A stretch of DNA of 64,000 bases. Source: an uncultured Clostridia bacterium. Lineage in GTDB: Bacteria > Bacillota > Clostridia > Oscillospirales > Ruminococcaceae. Location: assembly GCA_947625735.1 (NCBI GenBank), contig CANQPL010000004.1, positions 56,681-120,680 on the forward strand. The letters run 5' to 3'. Position numbers and translations under genes: made by a program. This document shows, one piece after another, positions 25,664 through 35,017 of this stretch (positions within the stretch are counted from its first letter, which is position 1; every line of letters starts with the position of its first letter). The notes under the pieces are model-generated. The model had not been told where the DNA came from. It searched no databases and worked only from the letters and a program-made list of their open reading frames with translations.

Positions 25664-27577
25664 ATGAAAAGGAAAACCATTGCAGTGTGCGTTACAGGGT
25701 ATAACTGGGAGTGCGAAAGCCGCATCATCTTTGGAATATGGGAAAAATGCCGTGAAAACGACATCAATCTGCTGGTTTTTGCCTCCTTTGTACGCAAGCC
25801 CGAGTTAAGCTCGGACAAAACACTTCCCGAAAGTATCATTCTCGGTGAAACCGAAATATACCGCCTTATTAATTACGACCTTATAGACGGCATTGTTATG
25901 CTGGGCGATTCCATGATAAGCGAGGAGCTGATAGACAGGATCGCCGAAAATGCGGGAAACAAGCATATTCCCATAATCAACGTAAACGACTCCAACCACA
26001 TCATGGACAGCAATGTTCTTATCAGCGACAGTCTGGGAATGGAATACGCCGTCCGTCATCTGGTGGAGGAACACGGACTGAAAAGAATAAATTTTATCGG
26101 CGGATTCCCCGGCAATCAGCAGACCGAGGAGCGTCTTGCCGCCTATAAACGTGTGCTGGAGGAGCATCATATCACGATCGAAGAAAGCCGGATCGCCTAC
26201 GGTGAATTCTGGAAAAAAGCCGCCGACTGCACAGAAAGTTTCCTACAGACAGAGCCGCTGCCCGAGGCGATCGTATGCGCCAGCGACACAATGGCATTTT
26301 TCTGCATGGATAAGCTGAAGGAACACGGTCTGCGGATACCCGAGGATATTGCCGTGACAGGGTTTGACGGGATAAAGGACTGCGAACAGTATGACCCTCC
26401 CCTTACAACCATACGCAGGGATTATGCCGAAATGGGGAGACTGGCATTTGACAGCATTGTCGGTGTCTGGAACGGCATCACACCGCCAAAGGAACAGTAC
26501 GTGGAATCCAAACTGGTGCAAAACCGCTCCTGCGGCTGCTCCATGCCCGAGGAAACGCCCGATCATGACTTTTATACAAAGCAATACGGTGAGCTGAATC
26601 TTTTCAGGGAGTTTAATGCCTATATATTAGATATGAATACTAAATTTGCCTGTGCGTCCACATCGGCGGAGCTGTATACGGACATGGTGCGGGGAGCGCA
26701 GTTTTTCCACCTGAACCGCCTGTACGTCTGCATATGCTCCAACGTGGAATACGGCAGCAAGGGGTACGATCCCGACAAGGAACGCCCGAAATTCATCGGT
26801 CTGTCCGATACCATGATCTCCATGCTGAAATTCGGTCACGATACACCCGTTGGTACTCCCTTTGCGACCCGCAGTCTGGTACCCGATGCTATACTGGAGG
26901 AGGACAAGGCAGTGTTCTTTGCCTTTTCGCCTCTCTACTTCAAGGATACATTTCTGGGATACCTTGCCTACGAGCCTACAGGCATCAAGGGCGCAGGGGA
27001 TTTCTTCGCCACATGGGTCACGTCCATTGCCAACAATGCAGGCAGCTTTTACATGAAAAACGAGCTTGAATGTGTGGTGACGGAGCTTGAAAATCTGTAT
27101 ATCCGTGACCCGCTGACAGGACTTTATAACAGACGGGGAATGCTGCGTCTTGGCAGGTCGCTCATGGAATCCGCAAGATATCACAGCGAGAGCGTGACTA
27201 TCATCTGTGCGGACATTGACGGTTTGAAGCCCATTAACGATATATACGGTCATGAGGCGGGAGATAATGCCATTCTGCAAACTGCGTATGCTATCAGACG
27301 TGCAATGCCCGAGGGCAGCATATGCGTTCGTACGGGCGGCGATGAATTCTGCATAATAGCAAGCATCGACGAAGCACAGACCGCTGAATATGTGGCAAAG
27401 ATCGGCAAATATCTGGAGGAGTACAACCGCACCGGAGAGGTGCCGTACACCGTAGGGTGCAGCTGCGGCTATTACAGCATTTCTGCGGGAAAGCTGTTTA
27501 CCATAGACGATATGGTAAAGATAGCAGACGCCAATATGTATGCGGAAAAAAACAAGAAAAAAGCCGGAAGAATCTGA
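25664..27577 (+). CDS. Diguanylate cyclase with a LacI/GalR-type ligand-binding sensor domain
   Basis: 637 residues. Residues about 4-285 form a periplasmic-binding-protein fold of the LacI/GalR type without the DNA-binding domain: FIGGFPGNQQTEERLAAY, AIVCASDTMAFFCMDKLKEHGLRIPEDIAVTGFDGI and TTIRRDYAEMGRLAFDSI are typical. A middle domain (about 300-445) may be GAF-like. The C-terminal GGDEF domain contains DPLTGLYNRRGM and VRTGGDEFCII with an intact active site. The RxxD inhibitory site is missing at the expected position before GGDEF. There is no signal peptide or membrane helix, so it should sense a cytoplasmic sugar-like ligand and make c-di-GMP. It is monocistronic. The ligand is unknown. 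Confidence 0.9.
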   Translation: MKRKTIAVCVTGYNWECESRIIFGIWEKCRENDINLLVFASFVRKPELSSDKTLPESIILGETEIYRLINYDLIDGIVMLGDSMISEELIDRIAENAGNKHIPIINVNDSNHIMDSNVLISDSLGMEYAVRHLVEEHGLKRINFIGGFPGNQQTEERLAAYKRVLEEHHITIEESRIAYGEFWKKAADCTESFLQTEPLPEAIVCASDTMAFFCMDKLKEHGLRIPEDIAVTGFDGIKDCEQYDPPLTTIRRDYAEMGRLAFDSIVGVWNGITPPKEQYVESKLVQNRSCGCSMPEETPDHDFYTKQYGELNLFREFNAYILDMNTKFACASTSAELYTDMVRGAQFFHLNRLYVCICSNVEYGSKGYDPDKERPKFIGLSDTMISMLKFGHDTPVGTPFATRSLVPDAILEEDKAVFFAFSPLYFKDTFLGYLAYEPTGIKGAGDFFATWVTSIANNAGSFYMKNELECVVTELENLYIRDPLTGLYNRRGMLRLGRSLMESARYHSESVTIICADIDGLKPINDIYGHEAGDNAILQTAYAIRRAMPEGSICVRTGGDEFCIIASIDEAQTAEYVAKIGKYLEEYNRTGEVPYTVGCSCGYYSISAGKLFTIDDMVKIADANMYAEKNKKKAGRI

Positions 27578-27640
27578 CCGCAGCGGTATTATCATACCGC
27601 TTTGTCCGACTGTTTTGCATATACAATAATTTTACCCATA

Positions 27641-27690
27641 AAGGCAGCACCGCATAAAGAACTCACAAAGACTTTATGCGGTGCTGCCTT
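27641..27690. repeat. Perfect 19-bp inverted repeat
   Basis: AAGGCAGCACCGCATAAAG (27641-27659) and its exact complement (27672-27690) with a 12-base loop. No U-run follows on either strand, so it is not a standard terminator. A weaker hairpin (27582-27601) just after the GGDEF gene may be the actual terminator. The rest of 27691-27872 shows nothing that I can identify. Confidence 0.7.
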
Positions 27691-27872
27691 AAAAATATGC
27701 TGCACACATAAAAGCAAAACCGATTTTTATACACTCAGATGCATTTTTTGACAAACCGGTCAGCAGACGCTTACTCTATTATATCAAAATACATTTCATT
27801 GTTAAATTAAAAAATTTTTTCGTATTACCTCAGCATATTACTGTCAACTCACACCTGCACCTGTGGGAAAGC

Positions 27873-28406
27873 TCACAGCCTCTCCATAACAAAATCAACG
27901 ATCCTGTCCACATCTGCAAGAGCGCCCCTGCCCAGATCCCCGCAGGCAAGCCTTGCCTCCCTCGGCTCAACAAAAAGATAACCCAGCTCCGCAAGAGTGC
28001 GGATATTTCTCTGTGTAACGGGATTTTCATACATTGCAGTGTTCATGGCTGGACAGATAACAACGGGAATACCTCTTACCGCCATAAAAACAGTAGTCAG
28101 CATATCATCTGCGATACCCGATGCAGCCTTGCCTATAAAATTTGCGGTGGCAGGAGCAATAAGCATAAGGTCTGCCGACTTTGCAAGAGAAATGTGCTGT
28201 ACCTCACTCGGAACATATTCATCAAACATATCTGTGCAGACCTTGTTTTTGGTAAGTGTCTGCAAGGTCAGAGGAGTTATGAACTTCTGCGCAGCATATG
28301 TCATTATGCAGTGAACGGAAAAGCCCTCCTTTGTAAGACGATTTGCAATGTCCGCAGTCTTATATGCGGCAATGCTCCCCGTACACCCGAGTATAATATT
28401 TTTCAT
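27873..28406 (-). CDS. coaC: Phosphopantothenoylcysteine decarboxylase, stand-alone
   Basis: 177 residues, an FMN-dependent HFCD-family decarboxylase forming 4'-phosphopantetheine in CoA synthesis. Seen: IILGCTGSIAAYKTADIANRL (flavin-binding N-terminus), ADLMLIAPATANFIGKAASGIADDML and the PAMNTAMYENP motif characteristic of CoaC. The start at 28406 has GGAGG; the upstream codons in the ORF track are inside coaB. It overlaps coaB by ATGA (28403-28406). The C-terminal end LACGDLGRGALADVDRIVDFV is typical. Confidence 0.95.
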   Translation of the reverse strand: MKNIILGCTGSIAAYKTADIANRLTKEGFSVHCIMTYAAQKFITPLTLQTLTKNKVCTDMFDEYVPSEVQHISLAKSADLMLIAPATANFIGKAASGIADDMLTTVFMAVRGIPVVICPAMNTAMYENPVTQRNIRTLAELGYLFVEPREARLACGDLGRGALADVDRIVDFVMERL

Positions 28407-29140
28407 GTCCTTACCTCCGCTCTCTGAAGCACAGCAAAAGCTACTCCTCTTGCTATCTCCTGCTTTGTAAAGAAAGTGCCGATACATTCGTCTTTATCAA
28501 GCAAAAACCCCGTATGCTCCTCTCCGTGAATGGTACTGCTGTCATTTGCAAGCACAAGATCGCAGTTATTGCTGATAAGAAGTCTGCGGGCAGTATCAAA
28601 AAGCTCCTCACGGCTCACATTGCTAAGGAGCTTGAATCCCACTATCACCGCATCGGGAAACAGTCCCCTCAGACTTCCGATAATTTTGGGAGTCTGTTTT
28701 AAGAGTATCATGGGAGAACTAAGAGCGGAGCTTATCTTGCTTTCTCTCGGCTTCTCCGAAAGGACGGCAAGAGCCTTTTGAATACCCCCCTCTCCCGCTT
28801 TTTTAAGCTCACAGTCAAGCTCATCGGCAGTGAAAACAGCCGCCGCAGTATAATCACTGACTGCCATTGAATGGATAACGGCATCTATCCTGTAATTCTC
28901 CGAAATCTCCTTTATCCTCTCTGCGGCGCAGAAGGAGGAATCCGCCCTTATTATCCTTGCCTTTTCACAGTCGGGTCTTACCGCATTATCGGGACAGATA
29001 ACAAATATTTCATCTGCACGCTCGTCACGGGACAGCTCATTTACAATAAGACTTCCGAGCCTTCCTGTGCTTGTATTGGTTATGCTCCTCACATTATCTA
29101 TAGGCTCTCTTGTACCTCCGAGAGTGACAAGAATTTTCAT
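28403..29140 (-). CDS. coaB: Phosphopantothenate-cysteine ligase, stand-alone
   Basis: 245 residues. Joins 4'-phosphopantothenate and cysteine using nucleotide. ILVTLGGTREPIDNVRSITNTSTGRLGSLI is the standard CoaB start and DAVIHSMAVSDY the central motif; ISNNCDLVLANDSSTIHGEEHTGFLL ends the active site. Most bacteria fuse CoaB and CoaC as Dfp; here they are two genes, as in streptococci and enterococci, with the ligase first and translational coupling to coaC. Confidence 0.95.
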   Translation of the reverse strand: MKILVTLGGTREPIDNVRSITNTSTGRLGSLIVNELSRDERADEIFVICPDNAVRPDCEKARIIRADSSFCAAERIKEISENYRIDAVIHSMAVSDYTAAAVFTADELDCELKKAGEGGIQKALAVLSEKPRESKISSALSSPMILLKQTPKIIGSLRGLFPDAVIVGFKLLSNVSREELFDTARRLLISNNCDLVLANDSSTIHGEEHTGFLLDKDECIGTFFTKQEIARGVAFAVLQRAEVRT

Positions 29141-29266
29141 CGGTATCTCCTCCTTGCATAATAAAGAGCTTTTTATGGTAAAACATACGGGTCTTAATGC
29201 CGTCAGATCGTCATATACATAAAAAGACAGGCAGTCCGATCAAAAAAATCAAAGGAGCTGATACCC

Positions 29267-29737
29267 ATGAAAAAACACGGACTTACCGAGCTTTTTATTT
29301 TTATTGTGACAGCCGAGCTTACAGGAGTGCTTTCCTCACTTGTTTCGGGCGGATACGGGGATTACCGCACTGTGAACAAGCCCCCGCTTTCGCCTCCGGG
29401 TTGGGTGTTTCCAGTCGTATGGACGGTGCTTTACGCCCTGATCGGAGCAAGTGCATATCTTGTATGGTCGGCAGACGCCCCCGAACTAAAGAAACAGAAT
29501 GCTTTGCGGGTCTACTATTTTCAGATGATACTGAATTTTCTCTGGAGCATTATTTTCTTCCGCTTTGGTCTTTACACCGCAGCGGCAGCGGAGCTTATCC
29601 TCCTCATCGCGGCGGTAACGGTAATGACGGTAAAATTTTTCGGGATACGTCCGTTGGCGGGATATCTTAACCTGCCCTATATTGCGTGGCTTTTGTTTGC
29701 ACTTTATTTAAATATCGGTACTGCACTGCTCAACTGA
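29267..29737 (+). CDS. tspO: TspO/MBR family membrane protein
   Basis: 156 residues with five membrane helices. The family motif NKPPLSPPGWVFPVVWTVLYALIGASAYLVW (only the first part quoted as NKPPLSPPGWVFPVVW) and the NFLWSIIFFRFG helix are diagnostic. TspO binds porphyrins and other hydrophobic ligands; its role in Firmicutes is uncertain. ATG 29267 has an AAAGGAG site. It is divergent from coaB and convergent with the GH3 gene; no clear promoter or terminator was found. Confidence 0.93.
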   Translation: MKKHGLTELFIFIVTAELTGVLSSLVSGGYGDYRTVNKPPLSPPGWVFPVVWTVLYALIGASAYLVWSADAPELKKQNALRVYYFQMILNFLWSIIFFRFGLYTAAAAELILLIAAVTVMTVKFFGIRPLAGYLNLPYIAWLLFALYLNIGTALLN

Positions 29738-29762
29738 TTTTTTCTGATACAAAGAACAGTTA

Positions 29763-31019
29763 TCAGTAAATGATCCCGTACCTCAGCTTCATGAGCAATA
29801 TACGTGTAACGTGTTCGTCCAGCATATCCTCCGTGATGACCCCGTCAATGCGGGCTTCCCTGAGATCGTTATAGGCTGTTTCAAAATCGGTAACACACAG
29901 CAGATCGTTGCCCGCAAGAAGTGCTGACACATACACAGACTCTTCACCCGCATATTCCTTGACAGCGTCCATTCCCAGATCATCGGTGACAACAACTCCG
30001 TCAAACGCAAGCCTGTCACGGAGTATCTCATGGATAACGGGCGACAGTGAAGCGGGATGATCGGGGTCTATCATATCATAGACCGTATGACCCACCATAA
30101 CTGCGGGTACAAGCTCCTTGTCAGTATTTATACCCGCCTCAAATACCGCAAAATCACGGTTATAGAACTCATACTGCTCTCTCGGATCGTGAGCGGCACC
30201 GCTGTGAGTGTCGGTGTTGTCCCCGTAGCCCGGGAAATGCTTAAGACAGGAGCAAAGCCTGAAACGATTATCCGTCTTAACGATAAGGGAAACACATTCT
30301 GCCGTGCCCTCAGCGTCCTGTCCCATGGTCCTCGGGTATATGTAGCTTGAAGTATCCGAGGAAATATCCGCTACAGGTGCAAGGTTAAAATTAATCCCCA
30401 GAGATTTGAGCAGCCTTGCCTTTTCCTCCTCTTCAAGGACAATAAGCTCCGTACCTCCGCGCTGATAAAGCACCTGCGGAGAGGAAAAGGCTTCATCTCT
30501 GAACTGACTGTAGCCGCTTATCCTCACCACCGTGCCGCCTTCCTCATCGACTGCAATAAAAGGAGCAACGGGATTGGCAGCGGAAATACCTGAAGTGAGG
30601 AGCTGTACAGATTCCGTATCGGCATAACGGAAATCCTCCCCGTAAAGAGTATAACCGCCAAGATGATACTGCTCCATATTTTCCACAGGCTCTTTGGGGC
30701 AGCGGGCAAGTATCACCTGACCCAGCTTATCCTCGGTAGACATGGTACCCAGTATCTCGGCAGCCCTGACCTTTTGCTTTTCCATGCGTTCGCTTACAGC
30801 AATTGCGGAGCGTTCCTCTGGAGTGAGCTTCTGCGCCTCGGACTCGGCAGCCTCCTCGTTGAGCTGCTCTATATCGGCAATAGTACCCACCACCGCAGGA
30901 GCATTTTTTCCGATGTTAGCATCATTTTCAATAAAAGTGCTGACTGATTGTTCAATTTCATCACAGCCCGAAAGCATTGCCGCGCAAAGTATGGCGGTCA
31001 GCAGCTTTAAAGGCTTCAT
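29763..31019 (-). CDS. Glycoside hydrolase family 3 lipoprotein, beta-N-acetylhexosaminidase-like
   Basis: 418 residues with a signal peptide and lipobox MLSGC (Cys19), so anchored outside the cell. The GH3 N-terminal barrel shows FIAVDEEGGTVVRI, CLKHFPGYGDNTDTHSGAAHD (the NagZ-type acid/base loop with DTH) and the nucleophile Asp in GVVVTDDLGMDAV. There is no C-terminal GH3 domain, again as in NagZ. The likely role is removal of N-acetylglucosamine from peptidoglycan fragments or other beta-linked GlcNAc. The start at 31019 has AAAGG nine bases upstream. It lies 70 bases after metH on the same strand and could be the end of that transcript. Confidence 0.87.
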   Translation of the reverse strand: MKPLKLLTAILCAAMLSGCDEIEQSVSTFIENDANIGKNAPAVVGTIADIEQLNEEAAESEAQKLTPEERSAIAVSERMEKQKVRAAEILGTMSTEDKLGQVILARCPKEPVENMEQYHLGGYTLYGEDFRYADTESVQLLTSGISAANPVAPFIAVDEEGGTVVRISGYSQFRDEAFSSPQVLYQRGGTELIVLEEEEKARLLKSLGINFNLAPVADISSDTSSYIYPRTMGQDAEGTAECVSLIVKTDNRFRLCSCLKHFPGYGDNTDTHSGAAHDPREQYEFYNRDFAVFEAGINTDKELVPAVMVGHTVYDMIDPDHPASLSPVIHEILRDRLAFDGVVVTDDLGMDAVKEYAGEESVYVSALLAGNDLLCVTDFETAYNDLREARIDGVITEDMLDEHVTRILLMKLRYGIIY

Positions 31020-31088
31020 AGATATCATCCTTTCTAAATATATTGGAAAAGCCTCTCCTTACAGCTTATCCTCCCCATTAAAATTCCA

Positions 31089-33464
31089 TTAATTCACCGC
31101 CGAATAAACCTCTCTTGCCGCATCGACAGTAGCCTTGGCATCTCTTGCGTAGTAATCTGCGCCGATCCTTTCTGCATATTCGGGAGTAAGCACTGCGCCG
31201 CCCACAACTATTTTGCAGTCAGGACGTACAGAGCGCACCAGCTTTATTGTCTCCTCCATTGATTTTAAAGTGGTAGTCATAAGAGCGGAAAGTCCAACCA
31301 GCTTTATTTCCTTGTCCATTGCCGCATCTGCAACTCTCTGATAATCAACGTCACGCCCCAGATCAATGACATCAAATCCGTAATTTTCCAGCAGCACCTT
31401 GACAATATTTTTTCCGATATCGTGAATATCTCCCTTAACTGTCGCAAGTATCACCTTGCCCTTTGAAACGCCGTCCTGCTTTCCGATTTTTGACTTTATC
31501 ACCTCAAAGGCAGCCTGTGCGCCGTTTGCGGATAGAATAAGCTGGGGAAGAAAGCTCTTCCCGCTTTCAAAATCCGCTCCCGCCTTGTCTAATGCGGGAA
31601 TAAGCATATTGTCAACTATATCCATAGGGGAGAATTTTTCAAGAAGTCTTTCAGTAAGTGTACCGCATTCGCCTTTAAGTCCCCTTTGTACCGCAAGGAT
31701 AAGACCCTCGGGCGAAGCCTCCTCAGTCGGAGCTGATAATAAGTTTTGAGGAGCGGGGGCGGAATTGCCGTAGGCATCTATATACTCTACAGAGCTTTCG
31801 TCAATATTTGCAAGCACCTTATAAGCCCTGACCGCACCTAACATAGCGGGTACGTTAGGATTTATGATAGGCAGATCAAGTCCCGCCGCAAGGCACATCT
31901 GCAAAAAATTACAGTTGATAAGCTCACGGTTGGGCAGTCCGAATGAAATATTTGAAACTCCCAGAGCCGTTTTCAGTCCCAGCTCTATCTTTACACGATG
32001 AAGTGCCTTTACCGTCTCCATAACACCCGCCTGCTCCGCAGAAGCAGTAAGTGTAAGACAGTCGATAATAATATCCCTTTTTGGTATGCCGATCTCAATT
32101 GCCCTGTCCATTATCCTTTTGGCGATAGCGAATCTGTCCTCGGCTTTTTTGGGTATACCGCCCTCGTCAAGGGTAAGACCTATGACCATTGCGCCGTATT
32201 TTTTTACGACAGGAAGAATATTCTGCAAGGATTTTTCCTCACCGTTTACCGAATTGACAATAGGTTTGCCGTTATATACCCGCAAAGCCCCCTCTATTAC
32301 CTCGGGAATGGTGGAGTCTATTTGCAGCGGCAGATCCACAACGCCCTGCAAAGCCTTGACCGTGCGTATCATCATGGCTTTTTCGTCAATATCGGGAAGT
32401 CCTACATTTACATCGAGAATATCCGCACCTGCGCCCGACTGCTCAAGAGCCTGACCCAGTATATAGTCCATATCATTATTTCTGAGAGCTTCCTTGAAAC
32501 GCTTTTTTCCCGTAGGATTTATCCTTTCACCGATAACTCTCGGCTGATCTATTATTACAGTATCAGCATAGGAGCAGACTGCCGACAGCTCCTTTACATT
32601 TTGGGGAGAATATTTTTTGCTTTTGTTACGGCTTATCACAGCGGCGATATATTCAGGTGAAGTGCCGCAGCAGCCGCCGAATATTTTTACACCCATATCC
32701 GCAAAGCCCGAGCAAAGCTCACCAAATTCCTCCGCTCCCACATTATAAAGCCCCGTAACAGGATCGGGCAGTCCCGCATTCGGCTTAACAGCCACAGGTA
32801 CATGGGAATATTTACAGATCTCCTCTATTATCGGAGCCAGCTCTTTCGGACCCAGTGAACAGTTGACGCCCACAGCGTCCGCTCCCAGCCCCTCCAGAGT
32901 CAGCACCATTGCAGGAACAGAGCAGCCTGTAAAGGTTCTGCCGTTTTCCTCAAATGTCATGGTGACAATGACAGGCAGATCGGAATTTTCCTTTGCAGCA
33001 AGCAGCGCCGCCTTTGCTTCGTAAAGATCGGTCATAGTTTCTATAACGATAAGATCGGCGTCCGCTCCCGCAATTACCATTTCCTTAAAAATATCGTATG
33101 CTTCCTCAAAGGAAAGGCTGCCCGTAGGCTCTAAAAGCTGTCCCAAGGGTCCTATATCAAGAGCAGCATAACCCTCTGAACCGCATACCCTGCGTGCAAT
33201 GTCCACACCCGCACTGATAAGCTCTGCGGGCGTATAACCGCTGCCCTCTGCTTTCAGGCGGTTTGCGCCGAATGTGTTGGTATAGACGATCATGCTGCCT
33301 GCACTCAGATACTGCCTGTGGATATCGGCAATTATCTCAGGGTGGGTAATATTCAATATCTCAGGCATCTCTCCTGTTTCAAGACCGCTTTTCTGAAGCA
33401 TTGTACCCATTGCGCCGTCAAGATAGACAAATTCATTTTCACTAAGAAGTTTATTAATTTCCAC
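31089..33464 (-). CDS. metH: B12-dependent methionine synthase lacking the reactivation domain
   Basis: 791 residues starting at GTG 33464 (AAAGGGATACACT upstream). Domains in order: homocysteine S-methyltransferase with zinc ligands (GVNCSLGPKEL, FGGCCGTSPEYI), pterin-binding domain (VIGERINPTGKKRFKEAL and DVNVGLPDIDE), B12 cap and B12-binding domain with the cobalamin His loop KGDIHDIGKNIV and VGLSALMTTTLKSM. The C-terminal SAM-dependent reactivation domain of the 1200-residue E. coli enzyme is absent and is supplied by the preceding gene. It transfers methyl from methyltetrahydrofolate to homocysteine. Confidence 0.95.
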   Translation of the reverse strand: MEINKLLSENEFVYLDGAMGTMLQKSGLETGEMPEILNITHPEIIADIHRQYLSAGSMIVYTNTFGANRLKAEGSGYTPAELISAGVDIARRVCGSEGYAALDIGPLGQLLEPTGSLSFEEAYDIFKEMVIAGADADLIVIETMTDLYEAKAALLAAKENSDLPVIVTMTFEENGRTFTGCSVPAMVLTLEGLGADAVGVNCSLGPKELAPIIEEICKYSHVPVAVKPNAGLPDPVTGLYNVGAEEFGELCSGFADMGVKIFGGCCGTSPEYIAAVISRNKSKKYSPQNVKELSAVCSYADTVIIDQPRVIGERINPTGKKRFKEALRNNDMDYILGQALEQSGAGADILDVNVGLPDIDEKAMMIRTVKALQGVVDLPLQIDSTIPEVIEGALRVYNGKPIVNSVNGEEKSLQNILPVVKKYGAMVIGLTLDEGGIPKKAEDRFAIAKRIMDRAIEIGIPKRDIIIDCLTLTASAEQAGVMETVKALHRVKIELGLKTALGVSNISFGLPNRELINCNFLQMCLAAGLDLPIINPNVPAMLGAVRAYKVLANIDESSVEYIDAYGNSAPAPQNLLSAPTEEASPEGLILAVQRGLKGECGTLTERLLEKFSPMDIVDNMLIPALDKAGADFESGKSFLPQLILSANGAQAAFEVIKSKIGKQDGVSKGKVILATVKGDIHDIGKNIVKVLLENYGFDVIDLGRDVDYQRVADAAMDKEIKLVGLSALMTTTLKSMEETIKLVRSVRPDCKIVVGGAVLTPEYAERIGADYYARDAKATVDAAREVYSAVN

Positions 33465-34128
33465 AGTGTATCCCTTTCTTTCTGTAAATACAGGTATTCC
33501 GCAGATCGCACCCTGCACAGTCTCTTACCCTGCGGGGCAGAGGTGCATCGGATATACCGATCACCGCCGTTACCGATTTTACAGGTGTGAGCAGTCCGCT
33601 GCCCATAACGCAAAGCCCTATCCTTTTCGGAGCGTCCAGCACATCAAGGAGCTTTTTCTGCACATCAAGAGGAAAATCGCCGTAGCCGGGAGAAAAACGC
33701 CATGTAAAGTACTTCCCCGCAAGATCATTTTTAATAATATTTTCTCCATCATTGCATACCTGTTCAATGCAGGCGCTCATAAACGCATCGGCGATCACCG
33801 CCTTTGCCATATCCTCGATCATAAGCTGTCTTAAAAGCATATCCGTTCCGCTCCCCACAGTAGCCGCCATTAAAACAGCACCCGTACAGCCCTCCAGATG
33901 TGAGCGGATATCCTTTCCCTCCAAAACAAGCCTTGTGCCGTCAAGAGAAAGAGTATCCTCACAGCGTACCACAGGGAAATACTTAAACAAAAATTTCGGC
34001 GTTATAATCTTTAATATCCTGCTTTCGCATTCGTCCATATATGCATCGGTTTCGGGAGGTATCTCCTGACCCTTGAAAGCTAAGTATCTGAGCGCCTCAC
34101 TGCGGTCGATCCTTTCAATATTTATCAT
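33454..34128 (-). CDS. Free-standing methionine synthase activation-domain protein
   Basis: 224 residues, MINIERIDRSEALRYLAFKGQEIP..., with the RFSPGYGDFPLDVQKKLLDVLDA segment of the MetH SAM-binding activation domain (RFSPGYGD) and a Cys-containing C-terminus CAGCDLRNTCIYRKKG seen in clostridial versions. Predicted to re-methylate oxidised cobalamin on MetH using SAM. It starts at ATG 34128, overlapping the metF stop by one base (TGATG), and ends inside metH by 11 bases; it is the middle gene of metF - activation - metH. It has no role known apart from MetH. Confidence 0.88.
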   Translation of the reverse strand: MINIERIDRSEALRYLAFKGQEIPPETDAYMDECESRILKIITPKFLFKYFPVVRCEDTLSLDGTRLVLEGKDIRSHLEGCTGAVLMAATVGSGTDMLLRQLMIEDMAKAVIADAFMSACIEQVCNDGENIIKNDLAGKYFTWRFSPGYGDFPLDVQKKLLDVLDAPKRIGLCVMGSGLLTPVKSVTAVIGISDAPLPRRVRDCAGCDLRNTCIYRKKGIHCGN

Positions 34129-34988
34129 CACAGCAGACCCTTTACAGCAGCGGAAATTTTCTCAGCCACATAAGGATTATTCATAGTATACAGATGAATA
34201 CCGTCTGCTCCCGATGAAATAAGATCGACTATCTGATCTATGGCATAGGCTATCCCCGCATCACGCAGAGCGGCAGGATCGCTTTCATATTTAGCCATCA
34301 TTCTTGAAAATTTAACAGGCAGACTTGCCCCGCACATAGAAACCATTCTTTCTATCTGCTTTTTATTTGTAACAGGCATTATCCCCGCTTCAATGGGAAC
34401 GGATATACCCGCAATGCGTGCCTTTTCAAGAAATTCAAAGAATCTGGCATTATCAAAGAAAAGCTGGCTCATCAGGTGCGTTGCGCCTGCATCGACCTTT
34501 TCTTTCAGATGTCTGATATCCGTTATCATGTCGGGGGCGTCCACATGGCACTCGGGATAGCAGGCGGCGGAAATACCGAAATCTCCTTTTGACTTTATAT
34601 ATGCGATAAGCTCACCTGCATAATTAAAATCATTCTTGGGAGGACGTTCGGGGTTTATATCCCCTCTCAGAGCGAGGATATTTTCCACGCCCTTTTTCTT
34701 CAGATCGTCAAGGAGAATGTCGATATCGGCTTTTGTATTGCTCACACAGGTAAGATGCGCCGCCGATTCAATATGAAGCTCATTTTTAATATATGCGGCT
34801 ATCTCTCCGGTAATATTGTCTCCGTTTGTCCCTCCTGCGCCGTAGGTAACGCTGATAAAATCAGGGGAGAGATCCTTTAAGCTGTTTAAGGTATTGTAGA
34901 TCGTATCTGTCGGCATATCCTTTTTTGGCGGGAACACCTCAAAGGAAAGGACACATCTGCCCTTGCCGAAAAGTTCCGAAAGCTTCAT
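34128..34988 (-). CDS. metF: 5,10-methylenetetrahydrofolate reductase
   Basis: 286 residues, an FAD-dependent TIM barrel supplying methyltetrahydrofolate to MetH. Visible: LSFEVFPPKKD at the N-terminus, VTYGAGGTNGDN, HLTCVSNTK, LALRGDINP and LMSQLFFDN, then PIEAGIMPVTNKKQ. The length is normal. It lies 29 bases after the esterase gene and directly upstream of the MetH activation gene, giving a one-carbon operon. Confidence 0.96.
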   Translation of the reverse strand: MKLSELFGKGRCVLSFEVFPPKKDMPTDTIYNTLNSLKDLSPDFISVTYGAGGTNGDNITGEIAAYIKNELHIESAAHLTCVSNTKADIDILLDDLKKKGVENILALRGDINPERPPKNDFNYAGELIAYIKSKGDFGISAACYPECHVDAPDMITDIRHLKEKVDAGATHLMSQLFFDNARFFEFLEKARIAGISVPIEAGIMPVTNKKQIERMVSMCGASLPVKFSRMMAKYESDPAALRDAGIAYAIDQIVDLISSGADGIHLYTMNNPYVAEKISAAVKGLL

Positions 34989-35017
34989 TGTAAATTTCCT
35001 CTCTTAATATAATATTT

